Below are positions 33,882 through 44,218 of a DNA stretch of 64,000 bases, in pieces; position 1 is the first letter of the stretch; each line of letters starts with the position of its first letter. Source of the DNA: Hymenobacter sp. CRA2 (GTDB taxonomy: Bacteria; Bacteroidota; Bacteroidia; Cytophagales; Hymenobacteraceae); NCBI RefSeq assembly GCF_002007105.1, contig NZ_MVBC01000001.1, positions 620,001 through 684,000 on the forward strand, in the 5' to 3' direction. The notes below the pieces were generated by a model. It searched no databases and was not told where the DNA came from. It worked only from the letters and a program-made list of their open reading frames with translations. Made by a program: the position numbers and the translations under genes.

Positions 33882-35021
33882 TTACTTCAGAATTTCCCGC
33901 GAGATTACAATTTTCTGAATCTCAGAAGTTCCCTCGTAAATCTGGGTGATTTTGGCGTCGCGCATCATGCGCTCCACGTGGAATTCTTTTACGAAGCCGT
34001 AGCCCCCGTGCACCTGTACGGCTTCCACCGTAGTTTCCATGGCCACCTTCGAGGCGAAGAGCTTAGCCATAGCACCCGACTTGGCGTAATCGAGGTGCGC
34101 GTCCTTGTCGTGGGCGGCCTGTAGGCACAGCAGACGAGCCGCGTCGATATTCGTGGCCATATCGGCCAGCTTAAACTGGATGGCTTGGTGCTGCGAAATC
34201 GGCACCCCGAAGGCCTTACGCTCCTTGGAGTACTTCACGGCTAGTTCATAGGCGCCCGAAGCAATGCCCAGAGCCTGCGCCGCAATACCGATACGGCCGC
34301 CGGCCAGCACCTGCATGGCGAACTTGAAGCCGAAGCCGTCCTCGCCGATACGGTTTTCCTTGGGCACTTTCACGTCCGTGAACATGAGCGAGTGCGTGTC
34401 GGAGCCGCGGATGCCGAGCTTGTTCTCTTTCGGACCTACCACGAAGCCGGGCGTGTCGCGCTCTACGATCAGGGCGTTGATGCCGCGGTGCTTCTTGGCG
34501 GGGTCCGTCTGGGCAATAACCAGGTACACCGAAGCCGACGAGCCGTTGGTAATCCAGTTCTTGGTGCCGTTGAGCAGGTAATAGTCGCCCATATCCTCGG
34601 CCGTGGTGCTCTGCGAGGTAGCATCCGAGCCAGCCTCAGGCTCCGACAAGGCGAAGGCGCCAATCATTTCGCCCGTGGTCAGCTTAGTCAGGTATTTCTG
34701 CTTCTGCTCCTCGGTACCGTATTTCTCCAGGCCCCAGCACACCAGCGAGTTGTTCACCGACATGATAACCGAGCAGGAGGCGTCCACCTTGCTGATTTCC
34801 TCCATAGCCAACACGTACGACACGGTGTCCATGCCGCCGCCGCCGTACTCGGGGCTCACCATCATGCCCAGAAAGCCCAGCTCGCCCATCTTCTTGACCT
34901 GCTCGGCGGGAAACTTCTGGTGCTCGTCGCGCTCGATTACGCCGGCCCACAACTCGTTCTGGGCAAAGTCACGAGCAGCAGCCTGAACGGCGAGTTGTTC
35001 TTCGGTGAACTGGAAATTCAT
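33882..35021 (-). CDS. Acyl-CoA dehydrogenase (short-chain/butyryl-CoA type)
   Basis: The 379-residue product is full length for the family. It has GAFALSEPEAGSDA (FAD/substrate loop), YLLNGTKNWITNG, the family signature LAGGRIGIAAQALGIA, QVHGGYGFVKEFHVERMMRDAKI and the catalytic glutamate in IYEGTSEIQ (about E363). It oxidises acyl-CoA to 2-enoyl-CoA, passing electrons to ETF, in fatty-acid or branched-chain amino-acid breakdown. It is transcribed alone with a terminator right behind it. Confidence 0.96.
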   Translation of the reverse strand: MNFQFTEEQLAVQAAARDFAQNELWAGVIERDEHQKFPAEQVKKMGELGFLGMMVSPEYGGGGMDTVSYVLAMEEISKVDASCSVIMSVNNSLVCWGLEKYGTEEQKQKYLTKLTTGEMIGAFALSEPEAGSDATSQSTTAEDMGDYYLLNGTKNWITNGSSASVYLVIAQTDPAKKHRGINALIVERDTPGFVVGPKENKLGIRGSDTHSLMFTDVKVPKENRIGEDGFGFKFAMQVLAGGRIGIAAQALGIASGAYELAVKYSKERKAFGVPISQHQAIQFKLADMATNIDAARLLCLQAAHDKDAHLDYAKSGAMAKLFASKVAMETTVEAVQVHGGYGFVKEFHVERMMRDAKITQIYEGTSEIQKIVISREILK

Positions 35022-35220
35022 GTGGGAATGGGGAGTTGTAAGGCTGGTGAACGTTCGTTAGCCTGGTGGTAAACGTACCGCGAAAGTAGGTAGTTGCCCG
35101 AAGGTTATCAACCTGAAGCTGAGAATTCCTTGCGGGCAGACTCTAGCTGTACGCTGCATGCCTAACAAATTCTGGCAGCTAAAGTTTTCTTTCTCCGCAG
35201 TTAGGGCCTGCTGAAATGTA

Positions 35221-35247
35221 AAACGCCCGGCTAGGCCGGGCGTTTTT
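35221..35247 (-). terminator. Terminator after the zinc metallopeptidase
   Basis: Perfect 11-bp arms AAACGCCCGGC and GCCGGGCGTTT with a 3-nt loop; U-rich on both sides, so probably bidirectional. Confidence 0.85.
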
Positions 35248-35266
35248 GGCAATAACAAGCCGTTGG

Positions 35267-35953
35267 TTAACTGCTGCGGCGGCCGCCCAGCAGGAAGCTG
35301 GCGTAGTAAAGCAGCGTGGCCAGCGAGCTGATAGCCGCCACCACGTAGGTCATGGCCGCCCAGCGCAGGCCGTCCTTGGCAATGGCGTATTCCTGCGACG
35401 TAACGATGCCGCGACGCTCGATCCAGGCCAGAGCCCGCTTGGAGGCGTCGAACTCCACTGGCAGCGTGATAAAGCTGAACAGCGTCGTCAGGGCGAACAG
35501 AGCAACGCCCAGGCCCAGCGGAATGATGGAAACGTTGATGAGGAAGATACCTGCTATCAGCAGCAGGGGCATAAAGCGGGATACCGCACTCAGCGCCGGC
35601 ACCATAGCCGAGCGGAACTTTAGCATGCCGTAGGCCGTGGCGTGCTGCACGGCGTGGCCGCACTCGTGGGCAGCCACCGCCGCTGACATGGCCGAGCGAC
35701 CTTGGTAAACCTCAGCGCTGAGGTTCACCGTTTTATCAGCGGGGTTGTAGTGGTCGGACAGCATGCCGTCGGTGGAAATCACGCGCACGTCGTGGATACC
35801 GTTGTCGGAAAGCATCATCTCGGCCACTTGACGACCCGAGAGGTTGGATTGCAGCGCAATGTGCGAGTACTGGGAAAACTTACTGCGCAGACGCCACTGG
35901 ATGAAGAAGCTGACGAGCATCAGCGCAATCATCAGCAAATAGAACGGGTTCAT
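35267..35953 (-). CDS. YugP-like membrane zinc metallopeptidase
   Basis: The 228-residue product has an N-terminal membrane span (FYLLMIALMLVSFFIQW), the zinc-binding HECGHAVQHA motif near 112-121, preceded by SDHYNPADKTVNLSAEVYQGRSAMSAAVAAHE, and three further spans (about 130-150, 155-180 and 205-225). This matches the PF04298 zinc metallopeptidase family, whose substrates are unproven. It is separated by 100 bp from rfaE2, which lies upstream on the same strand. Confidence 0.93.
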   Translation of the reverse strand: MNPFYLLMIALMLVSFFIQWRLRSKFSQYSHIALQSNLSGRQVAEMMLSDNGIHDVRVISTDGMLSDHYNPADKTVNLSAEVYQGRSAMSAAVAAHECGHAVQHATAYGMLKFRSAMVPALSAVSRFMPLLLIAGIFLINVSIIPLGLGVALFALTTLFSFITLPVEFDASKRALAWIERRGIVTSQEYAIAKDGLRWAAMTYVVAAISSLATLLYYASFLLGGRRSS

Positions 35954-36053
35954 GGAGCAGAGAGAAAAGCAAGAGCAGTGGAAAAACCGTGGAAACTTCG
36001 CGCCAGCCGGGGCAGTGGGCGAAGCTTGCCGGTTGCTGCTCGGCGGCTCTGCC

Positions 36054-36539
36054 CTACTCGGTCATGGTTTGGCGCACGCGCTCCACAATGCGCGTGGTGC
36101 TGTAGCCCTGTACCAGGGGTACGGTGAGCACCTGCCCGCCGTTATTCAACACAAACTCGTGGCCAACGATTCCGCTGATGGCGTAGTCGTCGCCTTTGAC
36201 CAGCACCTCGGGGCGCACAAGCTGGATGAGTTCTAGCGGGGTAGGCTCGTCGAACAACACCACGGCATCCACAAACAAAAGCGAGGCCAGCACCCGGGCG
36301 CGTGACACTTCGTCTTGCAGCGGACGGCCGGGTTTGAGGCGGCTCACCGAGCTGTCGGTGTTCAGACCAACCACCAAGGCGTCGCCTAGCTCGCGGGCCT
36401 TTTCCAGGTAGTCTACGTGGCCCAGGTGCAGCAAATCGAAGCAGCCGTTGGTGAAGACCACGCGGCGGCTCTGCTGGCGCCAGCCGTCGAGCACAGCGGG
36501 CAACTGCTCGCGCGTCAGGATTTTATCTTTCGTCGGCAT
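36054..36539 (-). CDS. rfaE2: D-glycero-beta-D-manno-heptose 1-phosphate adenylyltransferase
   Basis: The 161-residue product is the stand-alone adenylyltransferase domain of HldE: VVFTNGCFDLLHLGHVDYL with the HxGH nucleotide-binding site near residue 38, GLNTDSSVSRLK, VLVKGDDYA and the closing GYSTTRIVERVR. It activates heptose-1-phosphate to ADP-heptose for lipopolysaccharide core. Its start overlaps the end of the flippase-like gene by 17 bp, so the two are coupled. The kinase partner (RfaE1) is not in the window. Confidence 0.95.
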   Translation of the reverse strand: MPTKDKILTREQLPAVLDGWRQQSRRVVFTNGCFDLLHLGHVDYLEKARELGDALVVGLNTDSSVSRLKPGRPLQDEVSRARVLASLLFVDAVVLFDEPTPLELIQLVRPEVLVKGDDYAISGIVGHEFVLNNGGQVLTVPLVQGYSTTRIVERVRQTMTE

Positions 36540-37593
36540 ATGCTACGGACAGTTCGTCAGGGTCGGTGGTAAGCAGGCCTGCTTTGGCGCGGCGGCCGGT
36601 CTGCAGCATACTAATCAAGAAGCTGATGCCGCCCATGATTACTACCAGAATGGTTTGGGAGCCGTGCACCACCAGCGCGTAGGCAATGCCGGCTTCGGGC
36701 GAGACGCCAAATACCAGCAGGATACTCTGTACCAGCAGGTGAAAGGTGCCGATGCCACCCGATACCGGGGCGGCCATTCCGAAAGCGCCAAACGTGAGCA
36801 CGGCCAGGCCCGCCCGCATGCCGAGGGTATAGGTTTCGTGGAAAGCGAAGAAGGCCAGATAATCCATCAGGAAATACACCAGCCAGGTAAAGAACGAGTG
36901 AAAGAGAAAGGACCACTTGTTCTCCAGCTGCCGGATGCTGAAGATGCCCGCCAGCAGCCCTTTCAGGAAGACCATCAGGCGGTTGAAGAGTTTGTTCTGC
37001 CGCAGCCGCTCCAGATTGCGAAACAGCGTGTAGCCCACGATGAGCAGCAACACCACGGCAATGACGGCCGCCCAGAGCAACGGGGTACGGTTGCGGGCCA
37101 GAGCGTCGACGCGGGCGGTGCCGCCCAGCAGCTTATCCACCGCGAAGGCCCAGAACTTGTGAAAGTCGAGCAGCAAGGTGGAGCCCAGCAGCGCCAGCAG
37201 CACCAGCACGTCGATAACGCGCTCGGTGATGACCGTGCCCACGGCCACCTGCACCGGCACGCCGCTGGAGCGCCGCAGCACCGAGCAACGAATGACCTCG
37301 CCCATGCGCGGCAGCACCAGGTTGGCCAGGTAGCCCACCATCATGGCGTGGTATACCTGCCAGAACGTGGTGCGCTGGCCGGCCGCATCGAGCTGCATCT
37401 TCCAGCGGTAAGTGCGGCTGAAGTAGCCCAGCACCGAGAGCAGCATGGTCAGGCCCATCCAGCCGTAGTTGGCCTCGCGCAGGTAGTGCCCGATGCGGCT
37501 CAGGTCCTGGTCCTTGACGGCGTACACCATCAACGCCCCGGAAAACGCCAGCAGCAGGGCGTATTTCAGGATATTCAGCAGCTTCTTGCCCAT
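36523..37593 (-). CDS. Lysylphosphatidylglycerol-synthase-TM/UPF0104 flippase-like membrane protein
   Basis: The 356-residue product has about eight hydrophobic segments and the family pattern: SRTYRWKMQL, MMVGYLANLVLPRMGEVIRCSVL, TVITERVIDVLVLL and the late GGIGTFHLLVQSILL. These proteins are related to the flippase part of MprF and to hopanoid or glycolipid enzymes. The overlap with rfaE2 suggests a link to lipopolysaccharide precursor handling, but its substrate is unknown. Confidence 0.88.
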   Translation of the reverse strand: MGKKLLNILKYALLLAFSGALMVYAVKDQDLSRIGHYLREANYGWMGLTMLLSVLGYFSRTYRWKMQLDAAGQRTTFWQVYHAMMVGYLANLVLPRMGEVIRCSVLRRSSGVPVQVAVGTVITERVIDVLVLLALLGSTLLLDFHKFWAFAVDKLLGGTARVDALARNRTPLLWAAVIAVVLLLIVGYTLFRNLERLRQNKLFNRLMVFLKGLLAGIFSIRQLENKWSFLFHSFFTWLVYFLMDYLAFFAFHETYTLGMRAGLAVLTFGAFGMAAPVSGGIGTFHLLVQSILLVFGVSPEAGIAYALVVHGSQTILVVIMGGISFLISMLQTGRRAKAGLLTTDPDELSVAYADER

Positions 37594-37629
37594 CGGGTGC
37601 GGCGGGTGGTTCGAGGAAATAACAACAAG

Positions 37630-37657
37630 AAAGCCAGCGCCCTGGGCCGCTGGCTTT
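37630..37657 (-). terminator. Terminator-like hairpin after panD
   Basis: Perfect 10-bp arms AAAGCCAGCG and CGCTGGCTTT with an 8-nt loop in the gap between panD and the flippase-like gene; the T run on the minus strand is interrupted. Confidence 0.65.
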
Positions 37658-37674
37658 GCTGTCGGGTATCGGAA

Positions 37675-38022
37675 TTAGACTAAGCGGTTGTGCTGGTCGG
37701 GGAATACCACCGTGGGCTTATGCTCGCGCGCCACGGCAAAGTCGATGAGCGCGTAGGAGAAGATGATGACGATGTCGCCCACGGCCACGCGGCGGGCGGC
37801 CGGGCCGTTCAGGCAGATCATGCCCGAGCCCCGCTCCCCCTTGATGGTGTAGGTTTCAAGCCGCTCCCCGTTGTTCACATTTACCACCGTCACCTTCTCG
37901 TTCTCCACCATGCCGGCGGCGTCGAGCAGGTCCTCGTCGATGGTGATGCTGCCCACGTAGTGCAGCTCCGCCTGGGTGACTTTGGCGCGGTGAATTTTCG
38001 ATTTGAGAACCTCGATGTGCAT
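37675..38022 (-). CDS. panD: Aspartate 1-decarboxylase
   Basis: The 115-residue product has the self-cleavage site Gly24-Ser25 (HYVGSITID), which yields the pyruvoyl group, plus [24 protein letters not shown] and the YALID tail. It makes beta-alanine for pantothenate. panC, the enzyme using beta-alanine, lies 187 bp upstream on the same strand; the intervening space holds a separate promoter and an inverted repeat. Confidence 0.98.
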   Translation of the reverse strand: MHIEVLKSKIHRAKVTQAELHYVGSITIDEDLLDAAGMVENEKVTVVNVNNGERLETYTIKGERGSGMICLNGPAARRVAVGDIVIIFSYALIDFAVAREHKPTVVFPDQHNRLV

Positions 38023-38051
38023 GGAAAAAACGAGCCGGTGATTTTGGGGCG

Positions 38052-38059
38052 CAAAGATA
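38052..38059 (-). promoter_or_regulatory. -7 promoter element for panD
   Basis: TATCTTTG on the minus strand fits TAnnTTTG and is 30 bp upstream of the panD start. Confidence 0.55.
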
Positions 38060-38071
38060 CAACACTAGGGT

Positions 38072-38213
38072 GTGAGGGTAAGAGGGTTTGAGTTTGGGAT
38101 GGCAGAATGCTGTGGAAATGCACCCGCATAGCAGCCGCTGGGAAGTCAAAAAGTCCCCAAAAGCTATAAGCCAGCCGCAATTTCTTTCTAAACTCCTGCC
38201 CTCTTACCCTCAC
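38072..38213. repeat. Long inverted repeat reaching into the panC stop codon
   Basis: Perfect 15-bp arms GTGAGGGTAAGAGGG (38072-38086) and CCCTCTTACCCTCAC (38199-38213) enclose 112 bp; pairing continues inward with mismatches. The right arm contains the panC stop codon. No ORF is inside. Confidence 0.7.
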
Positions 38214-39058
38214 GGAGCCAGCACGTTGTCAATCAGGCGCACGCCCCCCAGCCAAGCCGCTAGGCAAAGCACCAGCTGCCGCTCGGGCGAGGGGCCGGCC
38301 CAGGCCGGTTCCAGGGTGCGGGCGTCGGCCACTTCCAGGTACTCCAGCTCGATTTCGGGAAACTGCCGCAGCCACTCCGCTGCCTGCTGCTGGGCGTCGC
38401 CGGGGCTGGCGCCGTCTTGCAGCGCGGCGGCCGTCAGCTGCAGCGCTTCGTGCAGACGCGGCGCCAGGGCGCGGGCTTCGGGCGAGAGGCGGCGGTTGCG
38501 CGAGGACATGGCCAAGCCGTCTTCTTCCCGGATGGTAGGGCAGGTAACAAGTTCTAGATCGAAGCTCAGGTCGGCCAGCAGCTGGCGCACCACGGCCACC
38601 TGCTGCCAGTCTTTCTGCCCGAAGTAGGCCCGGTGCGGGCGCGCCAAATGAAACAGCTTGCTTACCACGATGCCCACGCCGTTGAAGTGCCCAGGGCGCT
38701 TGGCGCCTTCCATCACCCGCTCCAGCGCCCCGAAATCGAAGCGCAACGCGGTCGGCTGGGGGTACATCTGCTCCACCGTCGGGGCAAAAATTACCGCCGC
38801 GCCCGTGTCGCGCAGCAGCTGCGCATCCGATTCGAGGGTGCGGGGATATAATTTGAAGTCTTCGGTGTTATTGAACTGCGTGGGATTGACGAAGATGCTT
38901 ACCACCACCACGTCGTTTTCGGCTACGGCACGCCGTACCAGCTGCAAATGCCCCTCGTGTAAGGCCCCCATGGTGGGCACCAGCCCGATGCGGCGGCCTT
39001 CGCGGCGCCAGGTTTCGGTGAGGGTTTGCAACCCGGCGGCGGATTCAAGTATCTCCAT
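38210..39058 (-). CDS. panC: Pantoate--beta-alanine ligase
   Basis: The 282-residue product has LVPTMGALHEGHLQLVRRA (HxGH ATP site), VVVSIFVNPTQFNNTEDFKLYPRTLESD, GHFNGVGIVVSKLFHLARPHRAYFGQKDWQQ and AMSSRNRRLSPEAR, all hallmarks of PanC. It joins pantoate and beta-alanine to pantothenate in the cytoplasm. The start at 39058 gives the normal length; a longer open frame to 39721 runs through the divergent gene and is ignored. A GC-rich hairpin lies 13 bp upstream of its start. Confidence 0.98.
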   Translation of the reverse strand: MEILESAAGLQTLTETWRREGRRIGLVPTMGALHEGHLQLVRRAVAENDVVVVSIFVNPTQFNNTEDFKLYPRTLESDAQLLRDTGAAVIFAPTVEQMYPQPTALRFDFGALERVMEGAKRPGHFNGVGIVVSKLFHLARPHRAYFGQKDWQQVAVVRQLLADLSFDLELVTCPTIREEDGLAMSSRNRRLSPEARALAPRLHEALQLTAAALQDGASPGDAQQQAAEWLRQFPEIELEYLEVADARTLEPAWAGPSPERQLVLCLAAWLGGVRLIDNVLAP

Positions 39059-39070
39059 GTCAGCGAGACG

Positions 39071-39089
39071 CCCCCGGAAGGTCCGGGGG
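39071..39089. repeat. GC-rich hairpin in the panC leader
   Basis: CCCCCGGA (39071-39078) and TCCGGGGG (39082-39089) with a 3-nt loop, 13 bp upstream of the panC ATG; it could hide the translation start region or end transcripts running through. Confidence 0.5.
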
Positions 39090-39120
39090 GAGTATAATGG
39101 ATTTATCGGGCAAAATTGTT

Positions 39121-39128
39121 TAATTTTG
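39121..39128 (+). promoter_or_regulatory. -7 promoter element for the GT5-like/DUF4270 genes
   Basis: TAATTTTG fits TAnnTTTG and lies 48 bp before the ATG at 39176. Confidence 0.55.
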
Positions 39129-39175
39129 TGCAGCCCAATGGTGTTTCCTTTTTCTAACCTCTCCATTACCCCCGT

Positions 39176-39988
39176 ATGTCGAAGCTGAGAATCCTCTACG
39201 CTGCCACGGAAATCAACCCGTTTCTGCAAACGACCCGGGTAGCAGAGTTCCTGCGGCGCCTGCCTCAAGGAATGCAGGAAATGGGGATGGAAATCCGCAT
39301 TTTCGTGCCCCGCTTCGGCATCATCAACGAACGGAAAAACCGCTTGCACGAAGTAGTGCGCCTCTCGGGCATCAACATCGCCGTGGGCGAGGATGAGAAG
39401 CCGCTCATCATCAAAGTTGCTTCGATTCCGAACGCCAAGCTGCAAGTATACTTCATCGACAACGAAGACTACTTCCACCGCAAGTCGGTGCTGCGCGACA
39501 AGAACGACCAGTTCCACGCCGACAACGACGAGCGCGCCATCTTCTTCTGCAAGGGCGTGCTCGAAACAGTGAAGAAGCTCGGCTGGTCGCCGGACATCGT
39601 GCACTGCAACGACTGGATGACGGGCCTGATGCCCCTGTACCTGAAAACGACCTACAAGAAGGACCCGATTTTCAAGGACGCCAAGTCGATTTTCACGGTC
39701 TACAACAACGAATTTGACCACAAATTCGAAGGCAACATCATCGAGAAGGCCAAGATGCTCGACATCGACGACTCGATGCTGACCGCTCTAAGCTCGGCTG
39801 ACTTTGCCGGCTTCGTGAAGATTGGCATGGAGTACGCCGACTCGGTGGTGCGCTCCGACGAAGATTTCAGCGACGACCTGAACGCTATGTTCCAGGAATA
39901 CGCGACCCGTCACCGTCTCGGCCAAGTGGCTGATGATGAGAACCTGCTCAGCTCTTACTACGCCCTGTATAATGAACTGGCCAACTAG
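39176..39988 (+). CDS. Single-domain glycogen/starch synthase (GT5) homologue
   Basis: The 270-residue product corresponds only to the N-terminal Rossmann domain of GT5 glycogen synthases: LRILYAATEINPF, VAEFLRRLPQGMQEMGMEIRIFVPRFG, DNEDYFHRK, ERAIFFCKGVLETVKKLGWSPDIVHCNDWMTGLMPLYLKT. The usual KVGGL substrate loop near the start is replaced by FLQTTRVAEF, and the C-terminal nucleotide-sugar domain (about 200 residues) is absent. Catalysis as a normal synthase is therefore doubtful. It overlaps the DUF4270 gene by 17 bp. Such short forms occur in Bacteroidota and may have an exopolymer or regulatory role. Confidence 0.85.
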   Translation: MSKLRILYAATEINPFLQTTRVAEFLRRLPQGMQEMGMEIRIFVPRFGIINERKNRLHEVVRLSGINIAVGEDEKPLIIKVASIPNAKLQVYFIDNEDYFHRKSVLRDKNDQFHADNDERAIFFCKGVLETVKKLGWSPDIVHCNDWMTGLMPLYLKTTYKKDPIFKDAKSIFTVYNNEFDHKFEGNIIEKAKMLDIDDSMLTALSSADFAGFVKIGMEYADSVVRSDEDFSDDLNAMFQEYATRHRLGQVADDENLLSSYYALYNELAN

Positions 39989-41468
39989 GCTGTTTTCCCT
40001 TCGGACGTCTACGGCCCTGCTGTTGACGTCCGCTTTGTTTTCGCTCGGTTCGTGTGAAGAAGACGTCACGGACCTCGGCGTAAACCTGCCCGGCACTACG
40101 CCCATCAGCACGACTTACGAGGACTTTGCGGCGACGCCCATTCAGGCCTCTACGGTGCTGCAAACCGGGCTACCAACCGCGCTTAAGGACCACTACATCG
40201 TGGGGCGCCTGCAGGATGGCAACACGCGCGGCCAACTGGAAGCCAAAGCCTTTTTGCAGCTTACCCAACTGGCTTCGCCTACCTCGCTTGGCGACCTGCT
40301 GCCTTCCAAGTACGCAGCTCAGAACCCACGTCTGGACTCGGTGGTGCTGTTTGCGGGCTTCGATCAGGTGTACGGCAGTGCCCGAGACAACATAAGCATC
40401 AGCGTGTACAACCTGGCGCAGCCACTGGACGAACGTGCCTCGTACAACTCTGCCAGCACGGTTCCGCTGGGTCAGCCTGTTCGCACAGCCATTCCGGCGC
40501 TGATCAACCGAGTCATCCGCAACAAGGCTGGCAATCAGGACAGCATTCTGCTGCCGCTGCGCCTGCCGCTGAAAAAAACGGGGACGGAATCGTCGCCGTT
40601 CGTAGACGATTTCTTCAACAATTTCCTGAAGACGACAACGTCGGAGCGCATTACGGATCAGCAGCTGGAAAGCAAGTGGCCTGGAATCGCACTGCTGCCG
40701 GCTTCCAGCGGCACCGCCATTGGGTTTAACCGGTCGCCGGCTTCCAAAATTGTCTTCTACTACCGGGTGACCCCTACTGCGACGGATACCATGACGCGCA
40801 GAACGTACAATTTGTACTTCAACGACCCCGGCACGTTGGGAAACGCTTCTCCGCGTTACTTCACCAACATCAACTACGACCTGACGGGCGCTGGCTCGCC
40901 GTTTGGCGTACTGCAGGGCAATAGCACGGCGGAGGTGCCTTTCATCAACTCCGGGGGTACGACCTACGCTCAGGAAGGGACCGGTCTGGCCACCAAGCTG
41001 GTTATTCCGGGCCTGGAGACACTGCGCATCCGTCAGCAAACCGAAAACCTGATCATTAACCGCGCTGAGTTGATTATTCCGGCTCGGCCGTATAGCACAG
41101 GGCAGTTCAGCGCGCCGGCCCAGCTGTACCTGTACGAACTTGGCTCCGACAACAGCGTGCTGACCTACCTCAACGGCGTTACGCCTACGGAACGGGCGGT
41201 GCAGCAGGACGGATACAGCGTTACGACGGCGGGCAAAGAGGAGCCCTTTGTGCTGCGCGATACCAGCGCCACCAGCAAGTACTACACCGGGCTGATGACG
41301 TCTTACGTGCAGGCCTACGCCAAAAACCAATTGGCCGGGCCGCTGCCGGCAGCGTTCCTGCTTTCGCCCACGCTGCGCCGTGGTGGCACGCTGTCGCTGA
41401 ACCGGGCGGCCCTCGATGCCTCCAACATCCGCCTGCGGGTGTACTACTCCAAGCCGGCGGCGCGCTAA
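39972..41468 (+). CDS. DUF4270 lipoprotein
   Basis: The 498-residue product has a signal peptide with lipobox SLGSC (Cys near 26) followed by EEDVTDLG, then a long beta-rich region typical of DUF4270: LDSVVLFAGFDQVYGS, KIVFYYRVTP, LIINRAELIIPARP and a C-terminal RLRVYYSKP. These Bacteroidota lipoproteins are outer-membrane or surface anchored and of unknown function. The ATG at 39972 lies inside the preceding GT5-like gene (17-bp overlap), indicating coupled translation. Confidence 0.9.
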   Translation: MNWPTRLFSLRTSTALLLTSALFSLGSCEEDVTDLGVNLPGTTPISTTYEDFAATPIQASTVLQTGLPTALKDHYIVGRLQDGNTRGQLEAKAFLQLTQLASPTSLGDLLPSKYAAQNPRLDSVVLFAGFDQVYGSARDNISISVYNLAQPLDERASYNSASTVPLGQPVRTAIPALINRVIRNKAGNQDSILLPLRLPLKKTGTESSPFVDDFFNNFLKTTTSERITDQQLESKWPGIALLPASSGTAIGFNRSPASKIVFYYRVTPTATDTMTRRTYNLYFNDPGTLGNASPRYFTNINYDLTGAGSPFGVLQGNSTAEVPFINSGGTTYAQEGTGLATKLVIPGLETLRIRQQTENLIINRAELIIPARPYSTGQFSAPAQLYLYELGSDNSVLTYLNGVTPTERAVQQDGYSVTTAGKEEPFVLRDTSATSKYYTGLMTSYVQAYAKNQLAGPLPAAFLLSPTLRRGGTLSLNRAALDASNIRLRVYYSKPAAR

Positions 41469-41472
41469 GCTT

Positions 41473-41480
41473 TACCTTTG
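41473..41480 (+). promoter_or_regulatory. -7 promoter element for glmS
   Basis: TACCTTTG fits TAnnTTTG and lies 74 bp upstream of the glmS ATG. Confidence 0.55.
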
Positions 41481-41553
41481 CGAATACGGCACGCCCTTTG
41501 CCATAGGGCGGCGCTTTCCATTCCCTGACATTTTACTTTCTTCCTGACACGCT

Positions 41554-43389
<1,836 letters not shown>

Positions 43390-43412
43390 GCGCTTCGGCT
43401 ACCTGCCATAAG

Positions 43413-43447
43413 AAAAGGCCGCTCCGGAATTCCGGGGCGGCCTTTTT
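43413..43447. terminator. Bidirectional terminator between glmS and the convergent gene
   Basis: AAAAGGCCGCTCCGGAA and TTCCGGGGCGGCCTTTTT form a long GC stem with A and T tails (one mismatch). Confidence 0.9.
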
Positions 43448-43473
43448 GCGCTTGCGCGGGCGGGCAGTACAGG

Positions 43474-44160
43474 CTACACGTTGAAGGATCCCCCGCGCAG
43501 GGCCATGCGCTTGAGAAGTGGGCAGATATGGTAGCGCGGGTCGTGGGTGTCTTCCCAAAGCATGCTGAGCACGTCGTGAATGCGCCCCACACCCACCGCG
43601 TTGGCCCGAGCCAGCACGTTGCCCAATACGGGCTCCAGCACTGCTCCGGCGCCTGATGGAGTGATAATACCCTCCTGCAGCGCGAAGCAGGCTTCATTGA
43701 CGGCAAGCGCCAGTAGCCGCGGCGTGAACAGGCCCACGCGGTCGGCCACCAAGCAATGCGCAGTGCCAAGACGGGCACATACATCGGCCAGCTGCTCCGC
43801 ATCTGCTTCGTCGTAGACGCTGACTTCGAGCAGCGGCCTGTTTAGCAGGGTGGGCAGCCCACTGAACCCAAATACCGAGTAGGCTGGTTTATCGGTCCCG
43901 AAGCGGCCGGCCAGGGACTCGGTGGCCGCCTCCACGAAGGCAATGATGCCCTCCTTTTCTTCGTAGAGGGGGCCGTAGTTGCCGAAATCGAACACGACAT
44001 CCGCCGTAGGCAGGGCGTCGTCGAGCAGGGGCATGGCGGCCTCAATCTCATCGACGAGGCGGCCCGGACCGGCTGGCACGAAGGTGTACTGGTGCGCGGC
44101 GCCGAACTTCTGGCGGAATTCGGCTTCGAGGTGCTGGCCGTCGAGGATGAGCAGATGCAT
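43474..44160 (-). CDS. Protein resembling 3-hydroxyacyl-CoA dehydrogenase C-terminal domains
   Basis: The 228-residue product has a short, altered N-terminal alpha/beta part (HLLILDGQHLEAEF, ADVVFDFGNY) without a normal GxGxxG NAD loop. A helical C-terminal part (about 125-228) contains LVADRVGLFTPRLLALAVNEACFALQEGIITPSGAGAVLEPVLG, which matches the 3HCDH C-terminal repeat style (VNRxLxPxxNEAxxLxEEG). It is probably a degenerate or repurposed member of that family. It converges on glmS and diverges from ridA (58-bp gap). Confidence 0.7.
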   Translation of the reverse strand: MHLLILDGQHLEAEFRQKFGAAHQYTFVPAGPGRLVDEIEAAMPLLDDALPTADVVFDFGNYGPLYEEKEGIIAFVEAATESLAGRFGTDKPAYSVFGFSGLPTLLNRPLLEVSVYDEADAEQLADVCARLGTAHCLVADRVGLFTPRLLALAVNEACFALQEGIITPSGAGAVLEPVLGNVLARANAVGVGRIHDVLSMLWEDTHDPRYHICPLLKRMALRGGSFNV

Positions 44161-44218
44161 GGTTTTGGGTAAGTTCAGGCCCCGAAATTAGGGCTTCGGC
44201 CCGCTCTACCTTTTCCCC

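Noticed and set aside
38210-39721. Long panC frame extending to 39721
   Set aside because: The extra 221 codons lie antisense to the GT5-like gene; the standard PanC start is at 39058.
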